From CAVOJV01 sp963696325 (lineage in GTDB: Bacteria; Pseudomonadota; Gammaproteobacteria; Competibacterales; Competibacteraceae), in assembly GCA_963696325.1 (NCBI GenBank), contig CAVOJV010000063.1:74692-138691 (forward strand): DNA of 64,000 nucleotides, in the 5' to 3' direction. Below, piece after piece: positions 28,346 through 35,959 of the stretch (position 1 is the stretch's first letter; every line of letters starts with the position of its first letter). The notes below the pieces were generated by a model. That model had not been told where the DNA came from and searched no databases. It was given only the letters and a program-made list of their open reading frames with translations. Both the position numbers and the translations under genes were made by a program.

Positions 28346-28594
28346 TACGCGAACTTTGCCGACCACCGCAAGGTCAAGGTCCGCCACGCCAGCCGCCGGC
28401 TCGGGCAGCGCTACGCGGCCTATTGCGCCGGGGAGATCGCCTTCGCCGAGTTCGACGCCAGCGTGCAGGGCTGGATCAACCACGTGCGCCAGGGGCATAA
28501 CGCGGCTCCTGGCCATTCGCCAAGCTCGGTCGAAAAATATTTCGAGCGCCGCGCTGCACTCCGCTCAGTGTTCAGGATTCCAGCGGCCCAGTGA
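28346..28594 (+). pseudogene. C-terminal remnant of a DGR-type reverse transcriptase
   Basis: The frame starting just after the inverted repeat encodes RRLGQRYAAYCAGEIAFAEF followed by DASVQGWINHVR. This closely resembles the thumb/C-terminal end of diversity-generating retroelement and group-II-like RTs, where an Arg-rich helix is followed by a (V/L)xGWxxHxxHxDTWxLR ending. Here the ending is degraded and runs into the repeat sequence downstream of variable region 1. The palm with the YxDD box is absent. The assignment rests on motif recognition only and should be tested by profile search. Confidence 0.55.
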
Positions 28595-28652
28595 TCAGCG
28601 CCACCGTGCCCCGCTATTCCGTCAGGGGTGAACACACTACCCGAAAACCGAC
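28564..28652. repeat. conserved 89-base flank downstream of VR1
   Basis: The sequence between the hairpin position and the end of VR1 is shared, with moderate divergence, with 34366-34454 and 38119-38208 (89, 89 and 90 bases). It begins CTCAGTGTTCAGGATT and contains short CAGTG direct repeats. The hairpin beside this copy is eroded: only five base pairs remain of the nine present at the other two. The repeat encodes the C-terminus of the variable protein and its 3' untranslated end, and may serve as a homology tract. Confidence 0.6.
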
Positions 28653-29858
28653 AAAGTCGTACCGGTTGACTGGATCGCCGCCGTAGCGGGAGGCCGAGCG
28701 CGCGTAGACAGGATCGTCGTCCCAGGACCCGCCGCGCACCACCCGGGCCCCACTACCCCCTGCTTCCCAGGCCGAGCCGTCCGCCGGCGCACCGTTGTAG
28801 TCGCCGTGCCAGGCGTCCTGACACCATTCCCACACGTTGCCGTGCATCTCATGCAGCCCGAAGGCATTGGGCGGGAAAGCGCCTACCGGCATGGTCCGCT
28901 GGCGGTATTCGCCCTTGGCCGAGCCGTTGTAGGTGTGCTCGCCATTGACGTTAGCCTGGTCGGTACTGAGGCGGGCGCCGAAATGAAACGGCGTGTCGGT
29001 GCCCGCCCGACAGGCGTACTCCCATTCCGCCTCGCTAGGCAAGCGGTAGGGCTTCTCCGTCTGCGCACTCAGCCAGGCACAATAGGCTCGCGCATCCTCC
29101 CAGGAGACGTTGATGACCGGCCGGTTTCCCCGCCCCCAGTTTTTATCTTCGGGTTTCTTACGCTGGGTGCCGTCGCAGCAGCGGTCGTAGTCATCGAAGG
29201 TCACCGCGTAGACGCCCAGGGCGAAGGGTCTGGCGATACGCACCTCATGTTGCGGGCCTTCGTCAACTGACCGCTCCGGCTCCTCCGGCGGCGAACCCAT
29301 GAGAAACCGACCGGCCGGGATGACCACCATCAGCGGGCCTGCGCCGCCCATTTTCAGCGGGTCGCGGAAGGTTTGGCCCGGCGCGAGCAGGCGTGGCGCA
29401 ACGGGCTTATCCCGTGGGGGTGACGGCACGACTACTTCGCGCTGCGCGACGAGTAGGGGAGGGTCAGCGCCTTGCAGATACAGCCGCAGGGATGCCAGAA
29501 GTTGCTCCCAGCCGGGATGATCCGGCTCCCCGGCCCAGCCGATCAGGTTCGCGGTTTGAATATGCCCGAACCCAAGGGGCAGATTCATGCGTTCGATGAA
29601 CGCGGGAAAGAGAATGTTCTTGTCCCTGCCAATTTTGGCTTCGTCCCGGACGTCGTGACTCTTGCGGGATGCAACTGACCAGAGGACGACCACGGCCCGA
29701 GCCGTGTACAATTCCGTTTCGATGACCTCGTCATAGCGTCGACCGACATGGGTTTGCACGTCCATGAACACCGACCACCCCTCCGCCCGCAGCCGCGCCG
29801 CCAGTGTGCTGGCAAGGGTACTGTCCGTTCTCGAATAGCAGATGAATATGTCGCTCAT
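28614..29858 (-). CDS. TIR - FGE/C-type-lectin variable protein, copy 1
   Basis: An intact 414-residue protein. A TIR_2-type domain (residues 1-110; IFICYSRTDSTLASTLAARL and FMDVQTHVGRR) is followed by a linker and a formylglycine-generating-enzyme-like (SUMF1, C-type lectin fold) domain from about 155: MVVIPAGRFLMGSPPEEPER, RPVINVSWEDARAYCAWLS, YRLPSEAEWEYACRAGTDTP, MHGNVWEWCQDAW and RVVRGGSW. The active-site Cys pair of true FGE is absent, and that segment is the hypervariable region. The protein is likely a ligand-binding receptor that drives TIR NADase or signalling activity. It is transcribed toward the RT remnant. Confidence 0.85.
   Translation of the reverse strand: MSDIFICYSRTDSTLASTLAARLRAEGWSVFMDVQTHVGRRYDEVIETELYTARAVVVLWSVASRKSHDVRDEAKIGRDKNILFPAFIERMNLPLGFGHIQTANLIGWAGEPDHPGWEQLLASLRLYLQGADPPLLVAQREVVVPSPPRDKPVAPRLLAPGQTFRDPLKMGGAGPLMVVIPAGRFLMGSPPEEPERSVDEGPQHEVRIARPFALGVYAVTFDDYDRCCDGTQRKKPEDKNWGRGNRPVINVSWEDARAYCAWLSAQTEKPYRLPSEAEWEYACRAGTDTPFHFGARLSTDQANVNGEHTYNGSAKGEYRQRTMPVGAFPPNAFGLHEMHGNVWEWCQDAWHGDYNGAPADGSAWEAGGSGARVVRGGSWDDDPVYARSASRYGGDPVNRYDFVGFRVVCSPLTE
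28653..28721 (-). other. DGR-type variable region VR1 (23 codons)
   Basis: The segment between RGGSW and GFRVV of copy 1. Its codons are nearly all of the NNY type, and it aligns without gaps with the regions in copies 3 and 4. Third bases are invariant at every amino-acid-changing codon while bases one and two vary, which is the footprint of adenine-specific retrohoming from a template with AAY codons. Confidence 0.85.
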
Positions 29859-29939
29859 GTCAACGTTTCATTAACCTAAAAAGAGCCATTGACCCCCAAT
29901 AGCGCCGGATTAGGCCGGAGGCCGTAACCCAACATCCTG

Positions 29940-31241
29940 CTATTCGATGGGGGACGAACACACCACCCGAAAACCGAGAAGGTCGTTACGACCATCCGGC
30001 AAGTTGTTGAAGCTGCGAGCGGCCGAGCGCGCACCGCCTGGAGTGCCGTCCCAGGACCCGCCGCGCACCACCCGGGCCATATTACCGACCGCTTCCCAGG
30101 CCGAACCGTCCGTCGGCGCACCATTGTAGTCGCCGTGCCAGGCGTCCTGACACCATTCCCATACGTTGCCGTGCATGTCGTACAGCCCGAAGGCGTTGGG
30201 CGGGAAAGCGCCTACCGGCATGGTCCGCTGGCGGTATTCGCCCTTGGCCGAGCCGTTGTAGGTGTGCTCGCCATTGACGTTGGCCTGGTCGGTGCTGAGG
30301 CGGGCGCCGAAATAGAACGGCGTGTCGGTGCCCGCCCGGCAGGCGTACTCCCATTCCGCCTCGCTGGGCAACCGGTAGGTCCTCTCCGTCTGCGCGCTCA
30401 ACCAGGCACAATAGGCTCGCGCATCCTCCCAGGTGACGTTGATGACCGGCCGGGTTCCCCGGCCCCAACCCGAGTCCGTGGGTTTCTCACGCTGGGTGCT
30501 ATCGCAGAAGCGGTCGTAGTCATCAAACGTCACCGCATACACCCCCAGGGCGAAGGGTTTGGCGGTACGCACCTCATGGGAAGTCACCGCGTATACCCCC
30601 AAGGCGAAGGGTCTGGCGATACGCACCTCATGTTGCGGACCCTCACTGTCCAACCGTTCCGGCTCGTCCGGCGGCGAGCCCATGAGAAACCGACCCGCGG
30701 GAATTACCACCATCAGCGGGCCTTCGCCGCCCATTTTCAGCGGGTCGCGGAAGGTTTGGCCCGGCGCGAACGGGCGTGGCGCAACCGGCTTATCCGGCGC
30801 GGGTGACGCCACGACCACTTCGGGTTGCGCGACGAGTAGGGAAGGGTCTGCGCCTTGCAGATGCAGCCGCAGGGGCGCCAGAAGTTGCGCCAAGCCGGGA
30901 TGATCCGCCCCCCCCGCCCAGCCGATCAGGTCGGCCGTCTGGATACGGCCGAATCCGTAGGTGAACTCCACGCGCTCGATGAACGCGGGGAAAAGGATAT
31001 CCTTGCGCTTGCCGTACTCGGCTTCCTCCAGCACGAAATCGCTGTCACGTGACTGGGCCGACCAGAGCACCACCACGGCCCTCGCCGCATGCAACTCCTT
31101 CTCGATTTCCTTGTGCCAGTGTCGGCCGACATGGGTTTGGACGTCCATAAAGACCGACCACCCCTCCGCCCGCAGCCGCTCCGCCAGTTTGCTGGCAATG
31201 GCACTGTCCGTTCTCGAATAGCAGATGAAAATATCGCTCAT
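29940..31241 (-). CDS. TIR - FGE/C-type-lectin variable protein, copy 2
   Basis: An intact 433-residue paralogue of copy 1. The TIR domain (1-110) has SAQSRDSDFVLEEAEYG, whose Glu pair is at the catalytic position. The FGE-like domain runs from about 158 to the end. It contains an 18-residue tandem duplication (HEVRIARPFALGVYAVT repeated at 204-221 and 222-239) that adds one extra strand-turn unit. Its variable region is one codon longer than the others and its 3' flank lacks the hairpin repeat, so it belongs to a different lineage from copies 1, 3 and 4. It starts 81 bases upstream of copy 1 on the same strand and may be co-transcribed with it. Confidence 0.85.
   Translation of the reverse strand: MSDIFICYSRTDSAIASKLAERLRAEGWSVFMDVQTHVGRHWHKEIEKELHAARAVVVLWSAQSRDSDFVLEEAEYGKRKDILFPAFIERVEFTYGFGRIQTADLIGWAGGADHPGLAQLLAPLRLHLQGADPSLLVAQPEVVVASPAPDKPVAPRPFAPGQTFRDPLKMGGEGPLMVVIPAGRFLMGSPPDEPERLDSEGPQHEVRIARPFALGVYAVTSHEVRTAKPFALGVYAVTFDDYDRFCDSTQREKPTDSGWGRGTRPVINVTWEDARAYCAWLSAQTERTYRLPSEAEWEYACRAGTDTPFYFGARLSTDQANVNGEHTYNGSAKGEYRQRTMPVGAFPPNAFGLYDMHGNVWEWCQDAWHGDYNGAPTDGSAWEAVGNMARVVRGGSWDGTPGGARSAARSFNNLPDGRNDLLGFRVVCSSPIE
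29979..30050 (-). other. DGR-type variable region VR2 (24 codons)
   Basis: The variable segment of copy 2, between RGGSW and GFRVV. Relative to the others it has one inserted codon before the central Pro. Many codons are NNY (for example GAC, GGC, AGC, TTC, AAC, AAC). It shares the invariant GCGCGCTCGGCC core. Because of the insertion and several third-base differences it probably derives from a different template repeat. Confidence 0.7.
30525..30632 (-). repeat. 54-base in-frame tandem duplication
   Basis: Two adjacent 54-base units encode 18 residues each, near-identical (Ile/Thr and Arg/Lys changes). They lie in the FGE-like domain of copy 2. Copies 1, 3 and 4 have a single unit, so this is a recent in-frame duplication. 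Confidence 0.8.
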
Positions 31242-31426
31242 GTCAAAGCTTGCTTAATCAAAGCCGGTGCGGCCAGGCGTCCCTGTTCCGCCTTCAGTCA
31301 CCAGGGTGCCGAATAACCTTGCGCATCCCATCAGTGCCCCGTGCCTGGAAGCCGTTGCTGTCCACGCCTATACTATCGGAATTATAGGCCAACGCCTCGC
31401 GCAACGACGGATAGGTAAAGCAAGCC

Positions 31427-32704
31427 GTGGACAACCCGATTCCCGAGATTTTCGTGCTGTGGCACCCCTCCTGTGGGCTGGGCGAATTGCTCGCGCGGCG
31501 CGTTCATGCGTGGCTTAGGCCCGAAAAAGGCCTAGGGCCCCAGGTTTTCTACCGCAGCCTGCCGGCTCCAGATGCGCCGCGCGGCGGTCTGCCACTGCCC
31601 TTGCCGGAAGAGGCGCGGCCGGGCACCACAACATCGGTGGGCGGCTCGCGCGTCACCAACCTGCAGATCGTGCTGCTCCTGATCGACGAAAACATGATCG
31701 CGGATGCCGCCTGGCGGCACTGGCTTGCGCAACTCGCCTCCGCGTCGGTTCCCGCTGGCCGGCGCGTGTTCTTGCCGGTCGCTCTCGATGCCACGGCGTT
31801 CAACATACCCGCCCCGTTGCGCGAACTGAATTTTCTCCGGCCCGCGGGGTTGCCGTTGCCGGTCACCGATTCACCGGGACCAGCCGCCGCCATCGAAACC
31901 GTGGTCCGTTCATTGTTGAAGCAGCTTACCGAAGCCTTGTGTCGCTTGCTGCTTGGCAAGGGGGTATCACCCCCGGCGCGGAGTCCCGCCCATCCGGCGG
32001 CGACAACGGACGATGGCACGGCGAAGATCATGATTTTTCTCAGTCATGCCAAAGTTGACGGCACGGTTGCGGCCAAACGGATTCGCGACTATATCTACAG
32101 CCAGACGCAGCTTGCCGCCTTTTACGACGAGAACGACATTCCCTTTGGCTCGGTGTTCGGCCGCGTCCTTGACGCGAGCGTGCAGGGAACGCAGACCGCC
32201 GCGCTGATCGTGATTCAGAGCGCCCAGTATGCCAGTCGTCCGTGGTGCCGACGCGAATTATCGCTGTTTCGCCGCCCGCTCCCGGAGTCTTCGGCGTCGG
32301 GTCGGGCCGAACGGTGGCGCCTGAACCCCAGCGTCGTCGTCGATGCGCTCGACGGCGGAACCTCAACGCGCGGTATTCCGGAATTCGGCAACGCTCCCAT
32401 GATCCGTTGGGCGGACGAAATGAAGGACCAGGAGGAGCAGGTGGTCACGACCGTTCTGCGAAATTCCCTGCTGGCCGCGTTTCACGCGGCCGTCGGGCGG
32501 ACCGTGCTGGATGAGCCGGATCGCATCGTCCTGAACTGGTTGCCCGATCCCACCACGCTCCTGCATATCCCGCGGGTGCAAGCAGCCAACGAGGACCTCC
32601 GCGTGTTTTATCCCGGACGCGGGCTGTCGGGACTCGAACTTGATATTCTTGACGAGTTTTTCCCGCGTCTCACCTTCCACAGTTTCGACACGGTGATCGC
32701 ATGA
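31427..32704 (+). CDS. TIR-domain protein (TIR component of a TIR/SLOG operon)
   Basis: A 425-residue protein starting at GTG 31427. Residues 1-175 form a divergent Rossmann/TIR-like domain (EIFVLWHPSCGLGELLARRV, IVLLLIDENMIADAAW). Residues 201 to about 330 form a canonical TIR: IMIFLSHAKVDGTVAAKRIR, and RPWCRREL with the catalytic-position Glu277. The C-terminal 80 residues (VFYPGRGLSGLELDILDEFF) form a connector also present in the fusion protein at 35960. The stop overlaps the SLOG gene start (ATGA). TIR NADase or cyclic ADP-ribose-type signalling coupled to a SLOG sensor is the likely scheme, by analogy with Thoeris. Confidence 0.8.
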   Translation: MDNPIPEIFVLWHPSCGLGELLARRVHAWLRPEKGLGPQVFYRSLPAPDAPRGGLPLPLPEEARPGTTTSVGGSRVTNLQIVLLLIDENMIADAAWRHWLAQLASASVPAGRRVFLPVALDATAFNIPAPLRELNFLRPAGLPLPVTDSPGPAAAIETVVRSLLKQLTEALCRLLLGKGVSPPARSPAHPAATTDDGTAKIMIFLSHAKVDGTVAAKRIRDYIYSQTQLAAFYDENDIPFGSVFGRVLDASVQGTQTAALIVIQSAQYASRPWCRRELSLFRRPLPESSASGRAERWRLNPSVVVDALDGGTSTRGIPEFGNAPMIRWADEMKDQEEQVVTTVLRNSLLAAFHAAVGRTVLDEPDRIVLNWLPDPTTLLHIPRVQAANEDLRVFYPGRGLSGLELDILDEFFPRLTFHSFDTVIA

Positions 32705-33723
32705 GCAAGCGCGGCAAGTATCGTTCGAAAGCCATCGCCAACAGCCTCATCGGGCTGTCCGTTTCTTACCAGAGAGACCATTTGCTCGCGCGGGGCCTAG
32801 GCCTGGAGCATCTGCGCGAGCTGCTGGTTCGCCTCGCGCGGTCGCTGCTCAGACAAGGGGCGAGCCTGGCCTATGGCGGGCATTGGAAAGAGACCGAGGA
32901 CAGCTTCACGTTCGACCTGCTGCGGCTGATCAGCGCGGAGCAGGAGGACAACATTCTCGGCGGCCCGGATACCAACCTTCCGATCGGCCGACTCTACAAT
33001 CACTCGCCGTGGCCGGATTACCTCGATATCACCCCCCGGATCGAAGCCCAATGGATCAACTGCTGCCGCATCGTGCGGATCACTCAGCAGCGGGCGGGCA
33101 TCGCCGCCGCGGACATCGTCCCGGACAGCGAGGCCCGGGCGGAATCCGATCGCGCGATTTTCAATGCAGCGGTAACCCTCGGTGCGATGCGCCGCCTGGC
33201 GATGGACGGGATGATGATCGACATTCCCGACGTGCCGAGTCCGGAGACGGTGCCACCGATCGTGGCTCGGGTGCTGCTGGGCGGCAAGGTGGACGGCTTT
33301 CGCGGCTTCCTGCCCGGCCTCTTCGAAGAGGCGCTCGTGACGCTCGAACGCCGGCTCCCGCTCTACCTGCTCGGCGGGTTTGGCGGCGCCGCCGAAGTGT
33401 TGGCCCAGGCGCTCCTGGATCCGGCCGCGAGCCGTCCCGACGCGTTCACCGCGGCGTGGCTGACGGCGCGGACGCCCAACGCCGCCAGACTGCTAGCCCT
33501 GGAGTTCCCGCGGCCAGCGGGAATTCGCACGACGGCGGACGACCTGGACGCGCTGGTACAGTGCATCGAGACCGCGAGACCCAACCTCGCCGGCGCACTC
33601 AGTACCGGCCTGGATGAGCCGGAGACTCGCGAGTTGCTGGTGACACGGGATATGGGCAAGGCCGTCCAGTTGGTGCTGAAAGGGCTGGAAGCAAGAATGC
33701 TCCTGCCTGCGCTTCCGGCATAG
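32701..33723 (+). CDS. SLOG-domain nucleotide-sensor protein
   Basis: A 340-residue protein with two glycine-rich Rossmann turns typical of the SLOG superfamily (TIR/SLOG, LOG, DprA-like): ASLAYGGHWKETEDSFT at about 54-70 and PLYLLGGFGGAAEVLAQ at about 218-236. GGKVDGFRGFLPGLFEEALV lies between them. SLOG domains bind nucleotides or NAD-derived ligands. It overlaps the TIR gene by four bases, and its sequence is closely matched by the C-terminal half of the fusion protein at 35960-38062. No SIR2 or membrane effector is attached, unlike ThsA. Confidence 0.75.
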   Translation: MSKRGKYRSKAIANSLIGLSVSYQRDHLLARGLGLEHLRELLVRLARSLLRQGASLAYGGHWKETEDSFTFDLLRLISAEQEDNILGGPDTNLPIGRLYNHSPWPDYLDITPRIEAQWINCCRIVRITQQRAGIAAADIVPDSEARAESDRAIFNAAVTLGAMRRLAMDGMMIDIPDVPSPETVPPIVARVLLGGKVDGFRGFLPGLFEEALVTLERRLPLYLLGGFGGAAEVLAQALLDPAASRPDAFTAAWLTARTPNAARLLALEFPRPAGIRTTADDLDALVQCIETARPNLAGALSTGLDEPETRELLVTRDMGKAVQLVLKGLEARMLLPALPA

Positions 33724-33843
33724 GATGGCTCAATGTGCGGCATGGGCTGCCGCTAAGAGGCGCCTCGTTACGGCGGATGATTTTGACTCTCATGTTTCCG
33801 CGGGGTCTCCGCGGTTCTCCGGCAATCGAGGAAAAGCTTGACC

Positions 33844-34323
33844 ATGAAACGACGTGACTTTCTCGAACGATGGGGCCTCTCTTGCCTGAGGATCAAACTC
33901 GGCTTTCTCGAAGGCCAATTCAACCCGCTCGACCCTGATCGGGAAGCCGCCTGGAACCTCTACGTGGAGCTGCTCACCCGCGTCACCACGCAAGGCCTCG
34001 CCCCCGAGGACGGCGACGAGAAGACCGCTCTCGACAGCTTCCAGGCGATCTTTCCGTTGACCCGCGAGATTCTGAGACAACACGGCTCGGGTTGCGGCGA
34101 ATTCGCCAAGCTCGCCATCCCGGTGCTCAACCAGATCATTCGCCCGTTCACGGCGAAATGGCATCGACTGTCGCTCGCCGGTGCTTTCCAGGATGCCGAC
34201 CGCTGTCGCGATTTTCGCGTCGAATTGGCGGCCCTGCAACAACTCTTGCGCGGCTACACCCACGCCCTCGCCGAAATGGCGGATGTCGAGGATTGGACGG
34301 ATTTGGAGGACCCCGGCGTTTAG
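33844..34323 (+). CDS. all-helical protein of unknown function, third gene of TIR/SLOG unit
   Basis: A 159-residue protein starting at ATG 33844 behind a GAGGAAAAG ribosome site. It is predicted almost fully alpha-helical (RRDFLERWGLSCLRIKLGFL, LDSFQAIFPLTREILRQHG, LAIPVLNQIIRPFTAKWHRL). There are no membrane segments and no motif I know. It follows the SLOG gene by 120 bases and ends just before the hairpin repeat. It could be an adaptor, inhibitor or DGR accessory protein; its length is near that of Avd, but its sequence does not look like Avd. Confidence 0.6.
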   Translation: MKRRDFLERWGLSCLRIKLGFLEGQFNPLDPDREAAWNLYVELLTRVTTQGLAPEDGDEKTALDSFQAIFPLTREILRQHGSGCGEFAKLAIPVLNQIIRPFTAKWHRLSLAGAFQDADRCRDFRVELAALQQLLRGYTHALAEMADVEDWTDLEDPGV

Positions 34324-34347
34324 CTGGCGGGCCCGGCGAAAAATCGC

Positions 34348-34368
34348 GAGCGCCGCTGCGCGGCGCTC
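34348..34368 (-). terminator. GC-rich hairpin repeat downstream of variable protein copy 3
   Basis: A perfect 9-bp stem (GAGCGCCGC pairing with GCGGCGCTC) with a 3-base loop. On the minus strand it is followed by GCGATTTTT, so it fits an intrinsic terminator for the variable-protein gene. The same hairpin recurs at 38101-38121. DGRs also use a GC-rich hairpin just past the variable region; here it is 87 bases beyond the last variable codon, farther than in the Bordetella phage element. Confidence 0.65.
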
Positions 34369-34454
34369 AGTGTTCAGGATTTCAGTGGCCCAGTGATCAG
34401 CGGTCCAGTGGCCCGCTATTCGATGGGGGACGAACACACCACCCGAAAACCGAC
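34366..34454. repeat. conserved 89-base flank downstream of VR3
   Basis: Second copy of the flank described at 28564. It runs from the hairpin to the last invariant codons of the variable protein. It contains repeated CAGTGGCCC / CAGTGATCA units. Confidence 0.6.
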
Positions 34455-35639
34455 ATTGACGTCCCGGAAGACCGGATCGTAGTAGTCGCGGTAGGTCGAG
34501 CGCGCGTCGGCAGGACTGTCGTCCCAGGACCCGCCGCGCACCACCCGGGCCACGCTACCCCCCGCTTCCCAGGCCGAACCGTCCGTGGGTGCACCGCCGT
34601 AGTTGTGGTGCCAAGCGTCCTGGCACCACTCCCACACGTTACCGTGCAGGTCATGCAGACCCCAAGCATTGGCTTTCTTCTCGCCTACGGGATGTGTGGA
34701 GCCCTTTTGCCAATCCTCGCCGTACCAGGCATAGTCGCGCAGTTGTTTCTCGTCGTCGCCGAAACAATACGCGGTACCGCTTGCCGCCCGACAGGCATAT
34801 TCCCATTCCGCCTCGCTGGGCAGCCGATAGGTCCGCCCGGTCTGTTCGCTCAACCAGGCGCAATACGCTCGCGCATCCTCCCAGATGACGTTGATCACCG
34901 GCCGGTTGCCCCGACCCCAGCCTCGGTCTTCGGGTTTCGCCTGTTTCGTGGCATCGCAATAGCGGTCGTAGTCATCAAAGGTCACCGCGTAGACACCCAG
35001 GGCGAAGGATTTGGCGATGCGGACCTCGTGTTGCGGACCTTCGTCATCTGACCGCCCAGACTCGTCTGGCGGCGAACCCATGAGAAACCGACCGGCCGGG
35101 ATGACCACCATCAGCGGGCCTTCGCCGCCCATCTTCAGCGGGTCGCGGAAGGTTTGGCCCGGCGCGAGCAGGCGTGGCGCAACGGGCTTATCCCGTGGGG
35201 GTGATGGCACGACCACTTTGGGTTGTGCGACGAGTAGGGAAGGGTCAGCGGCGTTCAGATGCAGCCGCAGGGATGCCAGAAGTTGCGCCCAGCCGGGATG
35301 ATCCAGTTTCCCGGCCCAACCGATCAGATCCGCCGTCTGGATACGGCCAAATCCGTAGGGAAATTCCACGCGCTCGATGAACGCGGGGAAAAGTAAATCC
35401 TTGCGCTTGCCGTACTCGGCTTCCTCCAACACGAAATCGCTGTCGCGCGACTGGGCCGACCAGAGCACCACCACGGCCTTCGCCGCATGCAGTTCCTTCT
35501 CGATTTCCTTGTGCCAGCGTCGGCCGACATGGGTCTGGACGTCCATGAACACCGACCACCCCTCCGCCCGCAGCCGCTCCGCCAGTGTGCTGGCAATGGC
35601 TCTATCGGTTCTCGAATAGCAGATGAATATGTCGCTCAT
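34416..35639 (-). CDS. TIR - FGE/C-type-lectin variable protein, copy 3
   Basis: An intact 407-residue paralogue. The TIR domain (1-110) is nearly identical to copy 2, including SDFVLEEAEYGKRKD. The FGE-like domain from about 158 has MGSPPDESGRSDDEGPQHEV, VINVIWEDARAYCAWLSEQT, DLHGNVWEWCQDAWHHNYGG and RVVRGGSW. One loop (FGDDEKQLRDYAWYGEDWQ) differs completely from copies 1 and 2, so the lectin-fold scaffold also varies by domain swapping. It is convergent with the helical gene across the hairpin repeat. Confidence 0.85.
   Translation of the reverse strand: MSDIFICYSRTDRAIASTLAERLRAEGWSVFMDVQTHVGRRWHKEIEKELHAAKAVVVLWSAQSRDSDFVLEEAEYGKRKDLLFPAFIERVEFPYGFGRIQTADLIGWAGKLDHPGWAQLLASLRLHLNAADPSLLVAQPKVVVPSPPRDKPVAPRLLAPGQTFRDPLKMGGEGPLMVVIPAGRFLMGSPPDESGRSDDEGPQHEVRIAKSFALGVYAVTFDDYDRYCDATKQAKPEDRGWGRGNRPVINVIWEDARAYCAWLSEQTGRTYRLPSEAEWEYACRAASGTAYCFGDDEKQLRDYAWYGEDWQKGSTHPVGEKKANAWGLHDLHGNVWEWCQDAWHHNYGGAPTDGSAWEAGGSVARVVRGGSWDDSPADARSTYRDYYDPVFRDVNVGFRVVCSSPIE
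34455..34523 (-). other. DGR-type variable region VR3 (23 codons)
   Basis: The variable segment of copy 3. It aligns gap-free with VR1 and VR4. It has GAC GAC AGT at the start and AAT at the end. All variable codons end in C or T. Confidence 0.85.
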
Positions 35640-35959
35640 CCCGGAGGATTCCCCTCAATGCGGTCATTTTCCAAGCGCGATCGCCTGCGCGCCGACCTAA
35701 ACTGTTACGATTATGAGCGAAGTTCAGGCGGCCCGAAAGCTCAACCGCTCCCCGCCTGACCCGCACAATGGATCTCAACCGAAGGGGGCAGCCGTGATGT
35801 TTCGTATTCTCAGTCTGGATGGTGGCGGCAGCAACGGGGCGAGGCGGTGAAGAATGAGAATCTCGACACTGTAAAGCCGCGTTTTCTGAACGGCACAGCG
35901 GCTGCGCCATTCGCACCCAAGCATACGGTATTCGCATGACTGCAAGAGGGTTCTGACCT
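35640..35959. other. 320-base divergent region with patatin remnant
   Basis: Between variable protein copy 3 (minus) and the TIR-SLOG fusion (plus). It holds a short frame with a patatin-like start (35797-35850), then about 100 bases with no recognised coding content before the ATG at 35960. Promoters for both flanking genes should lie here. Confidence 0.5.
35797..35850 (+). pseudogene. patatin-like phospholipase, N-terminal stub
   Basis: A 17-codon frame (ATG 35797, with GAAGGGGGCAG upstream) reads MFRILSLDGGGSNGARR and then stops. FRILSLDGGGxxG is the standard first strand and oxyanion loop of patatin-like phospholipases, which serve as membrane-degrading effectors in several antiphage systems. 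The remaining 300 or so residues, including the GxSxG nucleophile, are missing, so this looks like a deletion scar. Confidence 0.55.

Noticed and set aside
31366..31389. A 7-bp stem (GCCTATA/TATAGGC) between divergent TIR genes
   Set aside because: Short, AT-rich and with a 10-base loop; could be an operator but also chance in a promoter region.
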